Shown here: piece by piece, positions 1 to 8,489 of the stretch
Layout of the letters: every line of letters starts with the position of its first letter
Position numbering within the stretch: the stretch's first letter is position 1
From: Streptomyces sp. NBC_01335
GTDB lineage: Bacteria; Actinomycetota; Actinomycetes; Streptomycetales; Streptomycetaceae
Assembly (NCBI RefSeq): GCF_035953295.1
Contig: NZ_CP108370.1
Span: 4,555,001-4,619,000, forward strand
Length of the DNA: 64,000 nt
Direction: 5' to 3'
The notes under the pieces: model-generated
Database searches by the model: none
Told to the model about the DNA's origin: nothing
Seen by the model: the letters and a program-made list of their open reading frames with translations, nothing else
Translations under genes and position numbers: made by a program

Positions 1-1
1 G

Positions 2-1303
2 AACCAGGAACATGCGAACAACATCAACCGGAGGGGACTGCTGGGAGCGGGCCTGGGAGCCGCAGCCGCCGCGGGAATCGCGGGCTGCGGCTCACTCGGT
101 TCCGGGAGTGGGGCGCACCACGGGCCCGGGAAGAGCTCCGGGGGCGCCGCCGGTACGGCTCCCGACCACGGCGCCCACGCCGGCGGGGGGAAAGAGCACG
201 GCAAGGGCTCCGCGAACAGCGGTGTGCGGCTGATCGGAGACGGTTCCACCTCCGACACCGGAAAGCAGCCGAAACAGCCCGACGCGCCCGTCCCGCTCGA
301 ACCCGGCCAGACGCCCCCGCAGTTCGTGATCTTTTCCTGGGACGGGGCGGGCGAGGTCGGCAACGGCCTTTTCCCGCGTTTTCTCGAACTCGCCCGGGAA
401 CACGACGCCGCGATGACCTTCTTCCTCTCCGGCATCTATCTGCTGCCCGAGTCGAAGAAATCGCTCTACCAGCCGCCCAACAATCCGCGCGGCGCCTCGG
501 ACATCGGCTACCTCACCGACGACCACGTCAAACAGACGCTGCGGTACGTGCGCGAGGCGTGGCTCGACGGCCACGAGATCGGCACCCACTTCAACGGCCA
601 TTTCTGCGCCGGTGGAGGGTCGGTGGAGAACTGGACGCCCGCGCAGTGGCACAGCGAGATCAATCAGGCCGTCTCCTTCGTGACGCAATGGCGCACCAAC
701 AGCGGCTGGGAGGGCGTCGAACCGCTGCCTTTCGACTACCGGAAGGAACTCGTCGGCGGACGCACCCCCTGTCTCCTCGGCCAGGAGAACCTGCTGCCGA
801 CCGCGAGCAGGCTCGGCTGGCGCTACGACGCGAGTTCGCCGGGCGGGGTGCAGATGTGGCCGGAGAAGCGGCTCGGTGTGTGGGATCTCCCGCTCCAGGG
901 AATCCCGTTCCCCGGCCACACCTTCGAAGTCCTCTCCATGGACTACAACATCCTCGCCAACCAGTCGCAGAATTCGACCCGGGGCATGCCCTCGCGCTAT
1001 CCGGAATGGCGTGAGCAGGCGGCCAGTTCCTATCTCGCCGGATTCCGCAGGGCGTACGAGTCGAATCGCGCCCCCTTCTTCATCGGGAATCACTTCGAGG
1101 AGTGGAACGGCGGTATCTACATGGACGCCGTCGAGGAAGTGATCAAGGAAGTGGCCGGGCAGTCGGACGTACGGCTCGTCTCGTTCCGCCAGTTCGTGGA
1201 CTGGCTGGACGTCCAGGACCCGGCAGTTCTGGCGAAGCTCCGTACACTCGAGGTCGGTCAGGCGCCCGCCGGTGGCTGGAACGCTTTCTTTAAGCGGGCC
1301 TGA
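2..1303 (+). CDS. Polysaccharide-deacetylase-like lipoprotein, 5' partial
   Basis: The frame is open from the first bases of the window, so the true start lies upstream. The visible N-terminus has a twin-arginine stretch (NRRGLLG), an Ala/Gly-rich hydrophobic core and a lipobox ending in Cys (AGC, codon at 86-88), so it is probably exported and lipidated. A Gly/His/Ser-rich linker follows, then a NodB-like deacetylase fold. FSWDGAGE stands where TFDDG is usual, and HEIGTHFNGHF gives the His-x3-His metal motif. A long insert follows and the C-terminal part contains NHFEEWNGGIYM. Substrate is unknown; cell-wall or surface glycan is a guess from the family. The next gene starts about 70 bp downstream. 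Confidence 0.75.
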   Translation, partial: NQEHANNINRRGLLGAGLGAAAAAGIAGCGSLGSGSGAHHGPGKSSGGAAGTAPDHGAHAGGGKEHGKGSANSGVRLIGDGSTSDTGKQPKQPDAPVPLEPGQTPPQFVIFSWDGAGEVGNGLFPRFLELAREHDAAMTFFLSGIYLLPESKKSLYQPPNNPRGASDIGYLTDDHVKQTLRYVREAWLDGHEIGTHFNGHFCAGGGSVENWTPAQWHSEINQAVSFVTQWRTNSGWEGVEPLPFDYRKELVGGRTPCLLGQENLLPTASRLGWRYDASSPGGVQMWPEKRLGVWDLPLQGIPFPGHTFEVLSMDYNILANQSQNSTRGMPSRYPEWREQAASSYLAGFRRAYESNRAPFFIGNHFEEWNGGIYMDAVEEVIKEVAGQSDVRLVSFRQFVDWLDVQDPAVLAKLRTLEVGQAPAGGWNAFFKRA

Positions 1304-1370
1304 CAAGGGGCTTTACGGGCACCGAGGGGGGTGCCCAAGATCCCCGGATCTGCCATGCGAAACTTTTCAC

Positions 1371-1982
1371 ATGAGCCATGGCCGCGCACCCCGACGCCGC
1401 TTCACCCTGCTCGCCGCCACGACCGCCGTCGTGGCCGGTGCCCTGACCCTGTCCGCCTGCGGCGGGGACGACATCAAGTCGGGCGGGGGCGGTGACACCA
1501 ACTTCGTCACCGGCAACGGCGGTATCTCGACCGTGGCCCTGAAGGACCGCCGGGCCGCCCCGGAGCTCGAAGGCAGCACGCTGGAGGGCAAGAAGCTCGA
1601 CGTCGCCGCCTACAAGGGCAAGGTCGTCGTCGTCAACGTCTGGGGATCGTGGTGCGGCCCCTGCCGGGCGGAGGCGAAGCACTTCGCCGCCGTCTCCAAG
1701 GAGACCGCCGGCCAGGGCGTCCAGTTCGTCGGGATCAACACCCGCGACACCCAGAAGGACGCCGCGCTGAACTTCGAGGCGGACGCGGACATCACCTACC
1801 CCAGCCTCTACGACCCGGTCGGCAAGCTCATCCTCCGCTTCCCCAAGGGCACCCTGAACCCGCAGACCATCCCGTCGACCGTGGTCATCGACCGCGAGGG
1901 GCGCATCGCCGCCCGCACCCTCCAGGCGCTCGACGCGGAACAGCTGCACAAGATGATCGACCCGCTGATCGCGGAGAAGTGA
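1371..1982 (+). CDS. TlpA/ResA-like thiol-disulfide oxidoreductase lipoprotein
   Basis: Lipoprotein of 203 residues with a signal peptide and lipobox LSAC (Cys30), then a thioredoxin fold with the active site WCGPC (Cys95 and Cys98). It is the first gene of a System II cytochrome c maturation cluster. There it should reduce apocytochrome c haem-binding cysteines outside the membrane, using electrons passed by CcdA. The ATG at 1371 is chosen because it gives a compact Arg-rich signal peptide; the frame is open further upstream. The stop is 4 bp before the ccdA GTG, so the genes are probably co-transcribed. Confidence 0.9.
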   Translation: MSHGRAPRRRFTLLAATTAVVAGALTLSACGGDDIKSGGGGDTNFVTGNGGISTVALKDRRAAPELEGSTLEGKKLDVAAYKGKVVVVNVWGSWCGPCRAEAKHFAAVSKETAGQGVQFVGINTRDTQKDAALNFEADADITYPSLYDPVGKLILRFPKGTLNPQTIPSTVVIDREGRIAARTLQALDAEQLHKMIDPLIAEK

Positions 1983-1986
1983 CCCG

Positions 1987-2748
1987 GTGACCGCCCTCGC
2001 CGCCGCCACGTACAACGAGACGGTCGTCAACGGTGCGCTGCTGGCCGCCGTGCCGATCGCGCTGCTCGGCGGTCTCGTCTCGTTCTTCTCGCCCTGCGTC
2101 CTCCCGCTGGTCCCCGGCTACCTGAGCTACGTCACCGGCATCAGCGGCACCGACCTGGCGAACGCCCGGCGGGGCCGGATCGTCGGCGGCGCCTCCCTCT
2201 TCGTCCTCGGCTTCACCGCCGTGTTCGTCTCGGGCGGCGCGCTCTTCGGCTACTTCGGCGGCAACCTCCAGGAACACAGCGAGGCCCTCCAGCGGGTCCT
2301 CGGCGTGCTGATGATCCTCATGGGCGTCTTCTTCATGGGGCTCATGCCGTGGATGACCCAGCGCGAGTTCCGCATCCACCGCAGGCCGGTCACCGGACTG
2401 CTGGGCGCCCCGCTGCTGGGCGCTCTTTTCGGCATCGGGTGGACCCCCTGCCTCGGCCCGACGCTGAGCGCGGTGTCCATGCTCGCCTTCGACCAGGGCA
2501 CCGCCGAGCGCGGGGCACTTCTGACCGTCGCGTACTGTCTGGGACTCGGTGTCCCGTTCGTCCTCGCCGCCGTCGCCTTCCGCAAGGCGCTGGGAGCATT
2601 CGGCTGGGTCAAGCGCCACTACGCATGGGTCATGCGCATCGGGGGCGTCATGATGATCGCGACCGGCATCCTGCTGCTGACGGGGCTGTGGGCCTCGTTC
2701 ATGCAGGACGTGCAGGGCTGGTCCAACGGTTTCACTGTGGGGATCTGA
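1987..2748 (+). CDS. ccdA: CcdA-type cytochrome c biogenesis membrane protein
   Basis: Polytopic membrane protein of 253 residues of the CcdA/DsbD transmembrane family, which carries reducing equivalents from cytoplasmic thioredoxin to an extracytoplasmic thioredoxin-like protein. Two proline-flanked cysteine motifs that form the redox centre are visible: FFSPCVLPLVPGYLSYVTG near the N-terminus and GIGWTPCLGPTLSAV in the middle. It starts with GTG 4 bp after the TlpA-like lipoprotein, its likely partner, and resB follows after 6 bp. Confidence 0.93.
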   Translation: MTALAAATYNETVVNGALLAAVPIALLGGLVSFFSPCVLPLVPGYLSYVTGISGTDLANARRGRIVGGASLFVLGFTAVFVSGGALFGYFGGNLQEHSEALQRVLGVLMILMGVFFMGLMPWMTQREFRIHRRPVTGLLGAPLLGALFGIGWTPCLGPTLSAVSMLAFDQGTAERGALLTVAYCLGLGVPFVLAAVAFRKALGAFGWVKRHYAWVMRIGGVMMIATGILLLTGLWASFMQDVQGWSNGFTVGI

Positions 2749-2754
2749 GTTCCA

Positions 2755-4539
2755 TTGAGCAAGCTGAACACCACTGACGAGCGCGACGCCGCACGCGCCG
2801 ACGAGCAGGACACCCGGGAGCTCGGTGAGGCCGGGGCGCAGCTCTCCACCGCACCGGTGGAGGAACGCGCCGACCGCGAGGCCGGGCTGCCCGCCATGGG
2901 CGTCATCGGCTGGATCCGCTGGTTCTGGCGCCAGCTCACCTCGATGCGGATCGCGCTGATCCTGCTCTTCCTGCTGTCGCTCGGCGCCATCCCCGGCTCG
3001 CTGGTCCCGCAGAACAGCGTGGACGAGCTGAAGGTGCTGACGTTCAAGAACGCGCACACCACGGTCACCCCGATCTACGAGAAGCTCCAGCTCTTCGACG
3101 TCTACAGCTCGGTGTGGTTCTCCGCGATCTACATCCTGCTGTTCGTCTCGCTCATCGGCTGCATCGTGCCGCGCAGCCTCCAGTTCGTGGGCCAGCTGCG
3201 CAGCCGCCCGCCGCACGCCCCGAAGCGGCTGAACCGGCTGCCCGCGTACACGACCTGGCGTACGGAGGCGGAGCCCGAGCAGGTCCGCGAGGCCGCGCTC
3301 ACCCTGCTGCGCAAGCGGCGGTTCCGCTCCCACGCGGTCGGCGAGGCGGTCGCGGCGGAGAAGGGCTATCTGCGCGAGGCCGGCAACCTGATCTTCCACG
3401 TCGCGCTCATCGTGATGCTGGTGGCCTTCGCGGTCGGCTCGCTCTTCAAGTTCCAGGGCGGCAAGCTCGTCACCGAGGGCGACGGCTTCGCCAACACGCT
3501 CACGCAGTACGACGACTTCACGTCCGGCTCGCTGTACGACAACGACTCGCTCACGCCGTTCAGCTTCACCCTCGACGACTTCGTCGGCACGTACGAGAAG
3601 ACCGGCCCCCAGCGGGGCACGGCCCGTACCTTCGAGGCGCGGGTGACGTACGCCGAGGGCGCGTACGGCAAGGACAAGAAGGGCGTCATCAAGGTCAACG
3701 AGCCCTTGGTGATCGACGGCACCAAGATCTTCCTGATCTCGCACGGCTACGCCCCGGTCGTCACCGTCCGGGACGGCAAGGGCAAGCAGATCTTCAAGGC
3801 CGCCGTGCCGCTGCTGCCGCGCGACGCCAACATCACCTCGTCCGGTGCCATCAAGGTCATGGACGGCTACAAGGACAAGAACGGCAAGCGGGACCAGCTC
3901 GGTTTCAGCGCGTTCTTCGTGCCCACCTTCGCCGGCGCGGGCAGCGGGACGATGCTCTCGCAGTTCCCCGGCGCGGAGAACCCGGTGCTGGCGCTCAACG
4001 CGCTGCACGGCAGCCTCGGCGTCGACTCCGGGCTGCCGCAGAACGTCTACCAGCTCGACACGTCCAAGCTGAAGCCCTTCAAGGACGCGGACGGCAACGC
4101 TCTCAAGCAGCGGCTCGCGCCCGGCGAGACCATGAAGCTCCCGGACGGCGCCGGCTCCGTCACCTTCGACGGCGTCGAGGAGTGGGCCAGCTTCCAGATC
4201 TCGAAGCAGCCGGCCGCCGGCTGGGCGCTCGGCGGGGCCATCGCCGCCATCGCCGGACTCGCCGGTTCGCTCTTCATCCAGCGCCGCCGCGTCTGGGTGC
4301 GGGCCGTGCGCGGGGCCGACGGGGTGACCGTCGTCGAGATGGCCGGACTCGGCCGCAGCGAGTCCGCGAAGCTGCCCGAGGAACTGCTCGGCCTGGCGGT
4401 GGCGCTGAACGACGTGGCGCCGACCGCACCCGATCCGCAGCCCGACCCCGCCCCGGGGCCGGAGACCGACTCCGCGGCCGAACCCGGCCCCGGTCCCGAC
4501 GTACCTGCCGCAGAAACTGCCGAAGGGGCTGAGAAGTGA
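2755..4539 (+). CDS. resB: ResB/Ccs1 cytochrome c biogenesis protein
   Basis: ResB family protein of 594 residues, one half of the System II haem export and cytochrome c synthetase complex with CcsA/CcsB. Hydrophobic segments lie at about 62-80, 120-140 and 210-230, then a large extracytoplasmic domain, then a last membrane span (GWALGGAIAAIAGLAGSLFI) and a Pro/Asp/Glu-rich cytoplasmic tail. The start is TTG at 2755. The C-terminus overlaps the start of the next gene by 4 bp (GTGA), consistent with translational coupling. Confidence 0.92.
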   Translation: MSKLNTTDERDAARADEQDTRELGEAGAQLSTAPVEERADREAGLPAMGVIGWIRWFWRQLTSMRIALILLFLLSLGAIPGSLVPQNSVDELKVLTFKNAHTTVTPIYEKLQLFDVYSSVWFSAIYILLFVSLIGCIVPRSLQFVGQLRSRPPHAPKRLNRLPAYTTWRTEAEPEQVREAALTLLRKRRFRSHAVGEAVAAEKGYLREAGNLIFHVALIVMLVAFAVGSLFKFQGGKLVTEGDGFANTLTQYDDFTSGSLYDNDSLTPFSFTLDDFVGTYEKTGPQRGTARTFEARVTYAEGAYGKDKKGVIKVNEPLVIDGTKIFLISHGYAPVVTVRDGKGKQIFKAAVPLLPRDANITSSGAIKVMDGYKDKNGKRDQLGFSAFFVPTFAGAGSGTMLSQFPGAENPVLALNALHGSLGVDSGLPQNVYQLDTSKLKPFKDADGNALKQRLAPGETMKLPDGAGSVTFDGVEEWASFQISKQPAAGWALGGAIAAIAGLAGSLFIQRRRVWVRAVRGADGVTVVEMAGLGRSESAKLPEELLGLAVALNDVAPTAPDPQPDPAPGPETDSAAEPGPGPDVPAAETAEGAEK

Positions 4540-5618
4540 ATCTCGCCGCCGCCGCCAACGAGAATCTGGCGCACACCAGCAATGTGCTGATCTATTCGTC
4601 GATGGCCGTCTACACCCTGGCCTTCCTCGCGCACATCGCGGAATGGGTGTTCGGCAGCCGCAGCAAGGTCGGCCGCACGGCCGCCGCGCTCGACGCCGGG
4701 GCCGCCGCCCAGTCCTCGGTGAAGGTCCAGGTCACCAAGGCCGGCGGCTCGACCGCCGTGCTGGAACGCCCGAAGGTGATCACCCGGTCCGCCGCCGGGA
4801 CCCGGGACGTCCCGGACGGCCCCGGCGCCTCCGGCGGCACCTTCCAGGGCGACCTGTGGGGCCGGATCGCGGTCTCGATGACCGTGCTCGCCTTCCTCGT
4901 GCAGGCGGGCGGCGTCGTCGCCCGCGCGCTCTCCGTGGAGCGCGCCCCCTGGGGCAACATGTACGAGTTCTCGATCACCTTCTCCACGGTCGCCGTCGCG
5001 GCCTACCTGATCCTGCTCGTTCTGCGGAAGAACGTCCGCTGGATGGGTCTGCTGCTGGTCACCGTGGTCCTGCTGGACCTCGGCATCGCCACCACCGTGC
5101 TCTACACGGACAGCGACCAGCTGGTGCCGGCGCTCCACTCGTACTGGCTGTGGATCCACGTCTCCACCGCCATCATCTGCGGTGCGGTCTTCTTCCTCGG
5201 CGCCGTCGCCACGCTGCTCTACCTGTTCCGCGACAGCTACGAGAAGAAGGTCGAGGACGGCGAGACGCCGGGCCGGTTCGCGCAGTCCGTCCTGGACCGG
5301 CTGCCCTCCGCGGCCACCCTCGACAAGTTCTCGTACCGCGCCAACGCGGCCGTCTTCCCGCTCTGGACGTTCACGATCATCGCGGGCGCGATCTGGGCCG
5401 GCCAGGCCTGGGGCCGCTACTGGGGCTGGGACGCCAAGGAGACCTGGTCGTTCATCACCTGGGTCGCCTACGCCTGCTACCTGCACGCCCGCGCGACCGC
5501 CGGGTGGAAGGGCCGCAAGGCCGCCTACCTGGCGCTCATCGCCTTCGGCTGCTGGCTGTTCAACTACTACGGCGTCAACATCTTCATCACCGGCAAGCAC
5601 TCCTACGCCGGGGTCTGA
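4536..5618 (+). CDS. ccsB: CcsA/ResC-type haem export protein (often annotated CcsB)
   Basis: Multi-span membrane protein of 360 residues in the CcsA/ResC group. It carries the haem-handling signature WGRYWGWDAKETWSFITW near the C-terminus, matching the WGxxWxWD motif of System II synthetases. It works with ResB to move haem out and attach it to apocytochrome c. GTG at 4536 overlaps the resB stop. It closes the tlpA-ccdA-resB-ccsB operon and is followed by a strong hairpin. Confidence 0.93.
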   Translation: MNLAAAANENLAHTSNVLIYSSMAVYTLAFLAHIAEWVFGSRSKVGRTAAALDAGAAAQSSVKVQVTKAGGSTAVLERPKVITRSAAGTRDVPDGPGASGGTFQGDLWGRIAVSMTVLAFLVQAGGVVARALSVERAPWGNMYEFSITFSTVAVAAYLILLVLRKNVRWMGLLLVTVVLLDLGIATTVLYTDSDQLVPALHSYWLWIHVSTAIICGAVFFLGAVATLLYLFRDSYEKKVEDGETPGRFAQSVLDRLPSAATLDKFSYRANAAVFPLWTFTIIAGAIWAGQAWGRYWGWDAKETWSFITWVAYACYLHARATAGWKGRKAAYLALIAFGCWLFNYYGVNIFITGKHSYAGV

Positions 5619-5637
5619 CGCCCCGTACCACCTGCGC

Positions 5638-5688
5638 GAAACGGCTGCCCGCACCTCCCGTACGTAGGGGGGAGCGGGCAGCCGTTTC
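5638..5688. terminator. Bidirectional terminator hairpin between ccsB and aldehyde dehydrogenase
   Basis: Perfect 15-bp inverted repeat: GAAACGGCTGCCCGC at 5638-5652 with its complement at 5674-5688 and a 21-nt loop. It lies between two convergent genes, so it can serve both strands. Confidence 0.85.
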
Positions 5689-5711
5689 ACGTGGGGGCCC
5701 TGCGAGGGCGG

Positions 5712-7028
5712 TCAGCCGAGCGGGGTGTCCAGGACCGCCTTGCGGTGACTGAAGGTGTCCATCGAGTACTGGCCGTGGTAGCTGCCCATGCCGCTCTCGC
5801 CGACCCCGCCGAACGGCAGGTCGGAGACGGTCAGGTGGGCGAGCGGCAGGCCGATGCCGACGCCGCCCGAGGAGGTCTCGTTCAGCAGCCGCTCACGGAC
5901 CTCGGCCGACTCGGTGAACGCGTAGAGCGCCAGCGGCTTGTCCCGGTCGTTGATGAAGCCGATCGCCTCGTCCAGTCCGGCCACGGTGAGGATCGGCAGC
6001 ACCGGGCCGAAGATCTCCTCGCCCATCACCGGCGCGTCCGGGGCGACATCGGCGAGCACGGTCGGCGCGATGTACTTCGTCGCCCGGTCGTGGGCGCCGC
6101 CGGTGACCGTACGGCCGGAGTCCAGCAGGCGCACCAGGCGGTCGAAGTGGCGCTCGTTGATGATGCGGCCGTACTCGGGGGAGGCCGAGGGGTCACTGCC
6201 GAACTGCGCCTCGACGGCGGCGGCTAGCGCGTCCGCGAGGGCGGCGCCCGTCTCCGGGTCGGTGAGGACGTAGTCGGGGGCGACGCAGGTCTGGCCCGCG
6301 TTGAGGAACTTCCCCGAGGCGAGCCGCGCGGCGACCGCCTTCAGGTCGGTGTCCCGGTCCACGAAGACCGGGGACTTGCCGCCCAGCTCCAGTGTCACCG
6401 GGGTGAGGTGCTTCGCCGCGGCGGCCATCACGATCCGGCCGACCGTGCCGTTGCCGGTGTAGAAGACGTGGTCGAACCGCTCCTCCAGCAGCGCCGTCGT
6501 CTCCGCCACGCCGCCCTCGACGACGGCCACCGCGTCGGTGTCCAGGAAGCGGGGGAGCAGCCGGGCGACTGCGGCGGAGGTCGCGGGGGCCAGCTCGCTC
6601 GGCTTGGCCACCACGCAGTTGCCGCCCGCCAGCGCGCCCGCGACCGGGGCGAGCAGCAGCTGCGCCGGGTAGTTCCAGGGCGCGATGACCAGGACGACAC
6701 CGAGCGGGTCCCGCACCGTGAGCGCGGTGGCCCCGAGGGCGGCGAGCCCGGCGTGCACGGGGGCGGGCTCGGGGCGCAGCCAGTCTTCGAGGTGCTCCAG
6801 GGTGTGGTCGATCTCGCGGACGGTGAAGTCGATCTCGGTCCGGTACGACTCGGCGCGGCTCTTGCCGAGGTCGGCGCGGAGCGCGTCGGCCAGGTCGTCA
6901 CCGTGCTCGGTGAGCAGGGCGCGCAGCCGCTCCAGCTGGTGGGTGCGCCAGGCCAGGTCCTTCGTACGGCCGGTGCGGAAGGTGGTGCGGAGGCGGGCGA
7001 CGACGTCGGCCGGGGACTCGGAGGGCAT
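5712..7028 (-). CDS. Aldehyde dehydrogenase family protein
   Basis: NAD(P)-dependent aldehyde dehydrogenase of 438 residues, close in length to class 3-type (ALDH3/coniferyl-aldehyde) enzymes that lack the long N-terminal segment. Visible motifs are the general-base region LELGGKSPVFVD and the nucleophile region NAGQTCVAPDYVL, both intact, plus APWNYP near the cofactor site. It is divergent from a MarR regulator across a 180-bp gap with two matching operator-like repeats, so MarR control is likely. The substrate is not evident. Confidence 0.92.
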   Translation of the reverse strand: MPSESPADVVARLRTTFRTGRTKDLAWRTHQLERLRALLTEHGDDLADALRADLGKSRAESYRTEIDFTVREIDHTLEHLEDWLRPEPAPVHAGLAALGATALTVRDPLGVVLVIAPWNYPAQLLLAPVAGALAGGNCVVAKPSELAPATSAAVARLLPRFLDTDAVAVVEGGVAETTALLEERFDHVFYTGNGTVGRIVMAAAAKHLTPVTLELGGKSPVFVDRDTDLKAVAARLASGKFLNAGQTCVAPDYVLTDPETGAALADALAAAVEAQFGSDPSASPEYGRIINERHFDRLVRLLDSGRTVTGGAHDRATKYIAPTVLADVAPDAPVMGEEIFGPVLPILTVAGLDEAIGFINDRDKPLALYAFTESAEVRERLLNETSSGGVGIGLPLAHLTVSDLPFGGVGESGMGSYHGQYSMDTFSHRKAVLDTPLG

Positions 7029-7066
7029 GGGGGCTCCCTACTGCGGGGCGTCTCGATATCAGGAAG

Positions 7067-7120
7067 TTGACATCGTCAAGCAACGCATTTCATGTAACGA
7101 CCAGAAGTTGAGTAAGTCAA
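7067..7120. promoter_or_regulatory. Paired TTGA-N5-TCAA operator candidates
   Basis: Two copies of the same 13-bp dyad, TTGACATCGTCAA at 7067-7079 and TTGAGTAAGTCAA at 7108-7120. Start-to-start spacing is 41 bp, close to four helical turns. They lie between the divergent aldehyde dehydrogenase and MarR genes. Dyads with TTG/CAA-type arms are typical of MarR operators. Confidence 0.6.
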
Positions 7121-7207
7121 ATAATCGGAACGCGGCGTACGGTGGATGTCCGCACCGCCCACCCCTTTGCCCCGCTCCCCGCGCCTCTGCCCAAGGATGA
7201 CCACCCC

Positions 7208-7657
7208 ATGCCCCCGGAACCGGCACCCCGCGCCGACCGCGCCGTCCCCACCCCGGACGACCTGCTGGAGCCCCTGGCCGTCGTCGTACGAGGGCACTCC
7301 GACGACCTCACCGCCGTCGCCGCCCGCCACGGCCTGAGCAGCGCGCAGGCCCGCGCGCTCATCGCGCTCGACGCGCCGATGCCGATGAGCGCCCTGGCCC
7401 GCCACCTCGTCTGCGACGCGTCCAACGCCACCGGTCTCGTCGGCCGCATGGAGACCCGGGGCCTGCTCGTCCGCACCCCCGCCCCCGGCGACCGCCGCTC
7501 AAAGGTCGCCTCCCGCACTCCGGAAGGCACCGAGCTGGCGCACCGGATCCGCGCCGAGATGCGCGTGGTGCACGGCGCGCTGGAGGCGCTCACCCCGCAG
7601 GAGCGCACCGCGCTGCTGCCGCTGCTGAACCGTCTGGGCGGGCTGCTGGCCCCGTGA
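7208..7657 (+). CDS. MarR-family transcriptional regulator
   Basis: Winged-helix regulator of the MarR family. The core runs ARHGLSSAQARALIALDAPMPMSALARHLVCDASNATGLVGRMETRGLLVRTP, including recognition helix and wing. From ATG 7208 the product is 149 residues. This start has AAGGA about 10 bp upstream, whereas a GTG at 7142 would add a Pro-rich 22-residue tail. It is divergent from the aldehyde dehydrogenase and is its likely repressor through the shared operators. Confidence 0.88.
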   Translation: MPPEPAPRADRAVPTPDDLLEPLAVVVRGHSDDLTAVAARHGLSSAQARALIALDAPMPMSALARHLVCDASNATGLVGRMETRGLLVRTPAPGDRRSKVASRTPEGTELAHRIRAEMRVVHGALEALTPQERTALLPLLNRLGGLLAP

Positions 7658-7679
7658 ACGGCCGCTGTTGAACGCCGAA

Positions 7680-7717
7680 GAGCCCGCCCGGTCCGGTCTC
7701 CCGGCCCGCGCGGGCTC
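7680..7717. terminator. Terminator hairpin after marR
   Basis: Inverted repeat GAGCCCGC (7680-7687) with GCGGGCTC (7710-7717), between the convergent MarR and PLDc_N genes. Confidence 0.6.
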
Positions 7718-7734
7718 CGTGGCGCTGCGTACGG

Positions 7735-8151
7735 TCAGGCGGTCGCCGGAGGCGGCGTACCCGGCGCCTCGTCGGGGCCGGATCCGCGCTCGCGGCGCTT
7801 GAGCTCGTCCTCGCGGCGGCGCAGGTCCGCCTCCCAGTCCTTCAGGAGCGACTCGTCCCGCTTGTTCTCCGCGCGGAGGCTCTGGAGGAACTCCGGGTTG
7901 TCGTCCGGCGCCACCCACTGGGTGCGGTGGTTGCGGTGCCACTCGGAGGGAGTACGGCCTCCGGCGGGCACGTGCCGCAGCTTGCCCGCGGCCAGCCAGA
8001 CGATCGGGCCGACGATCCAGAACAGCAGGATGATGAAGACCCAGGCGACCTTCGGCAGGTGCTTGGCCTCGTCCTCCGGGGTGTTGAGGCAGTCGATGAA
8101 GGCGTAGATCGTCAGCGCCAGCGGCAGGAGATAGATCAGGGCCCTGAGCAT
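7735..8151 (-). CDS. PLDc_N-domain membrane protein
   Basis: Protein of 138 residues from ATG at 8151. The N-terminus has two membrane segments around a PLDc_N-type core (LPKVAWVFIILLFWIVGPIVWLAAGK). The cytoplasmic tail is charged, with a Glu/Arg-rich probable coiled coil (residues about 85-120) and a Pro-rich end. PLDc_N domains are short membrane modules without a defined activity, so no function is assigned. The chosen start has a purine-rich RBS; the frame continues upstream for 27 more codons. Confidence 0.8.
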   Translation of the reverse strand: MLRALIYLLPLALTIYAFIDCLNTPEDEAKHLPKVAWVFIILLFWIVGPIVWLAAGKLRHVPAGGRTPSEWHRNHRTQWVAPDDNPEFLQSLRAENKRDESLLKDWEADLRRREDELKRRERGSGPDEAPGTPPPATA

Positions 8152-8483
8152 GGTTGAGGAAGTCCCCCCGGAAACGGCGGCGGGGCGTGAAGGCCCCCGG
8201 TGAGCCGACAGGGTACCGGCTACGGATGACACCCCACGGCGAGCAGATGTGAACTGGCGGCGAGCGGCTCCGGATGAGGGTCCGCCAGGCGGGCCGCGGC
8301 GAGCGCGGACTCGAAGAGCGGCGACCGACGAGTGACTCCCCGGTGTGCTGTTCCGTCGCCGGGGCGGACTTCCTGATCACGCTGCGGGGCCTTCACGGCG
8401 TGGACGCCCGTTTTCCCGGTGCCCGCCCCCGGCGCGGCGGCGGGGGAGCCCCCGAGGGGGAGTGCGGGGAGGATGACAAACTG
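8152..8483. other. Intergenic region without a recognisable gene
   Basis: Between the PLDc_N gene (leaving on the minus strand) and the UbiD-like gene. The reading frame of the downstream gene is open back to 8274, but that stretch has no family similarity and no good start. Promoters for both genes should lie here; I could not place one. Confidence 0.4.
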
Positions 8484-8489
8484 GTGGGC

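Noticed and set aside
1885..4008. A 707-codon minus-strand open frame across resB and ccdA
   Set aside because: It lies opposite genes with clear family motifs and has a repetitive Arg/Glu/Asp/His composition expected from GC-rich codons read in reverse.
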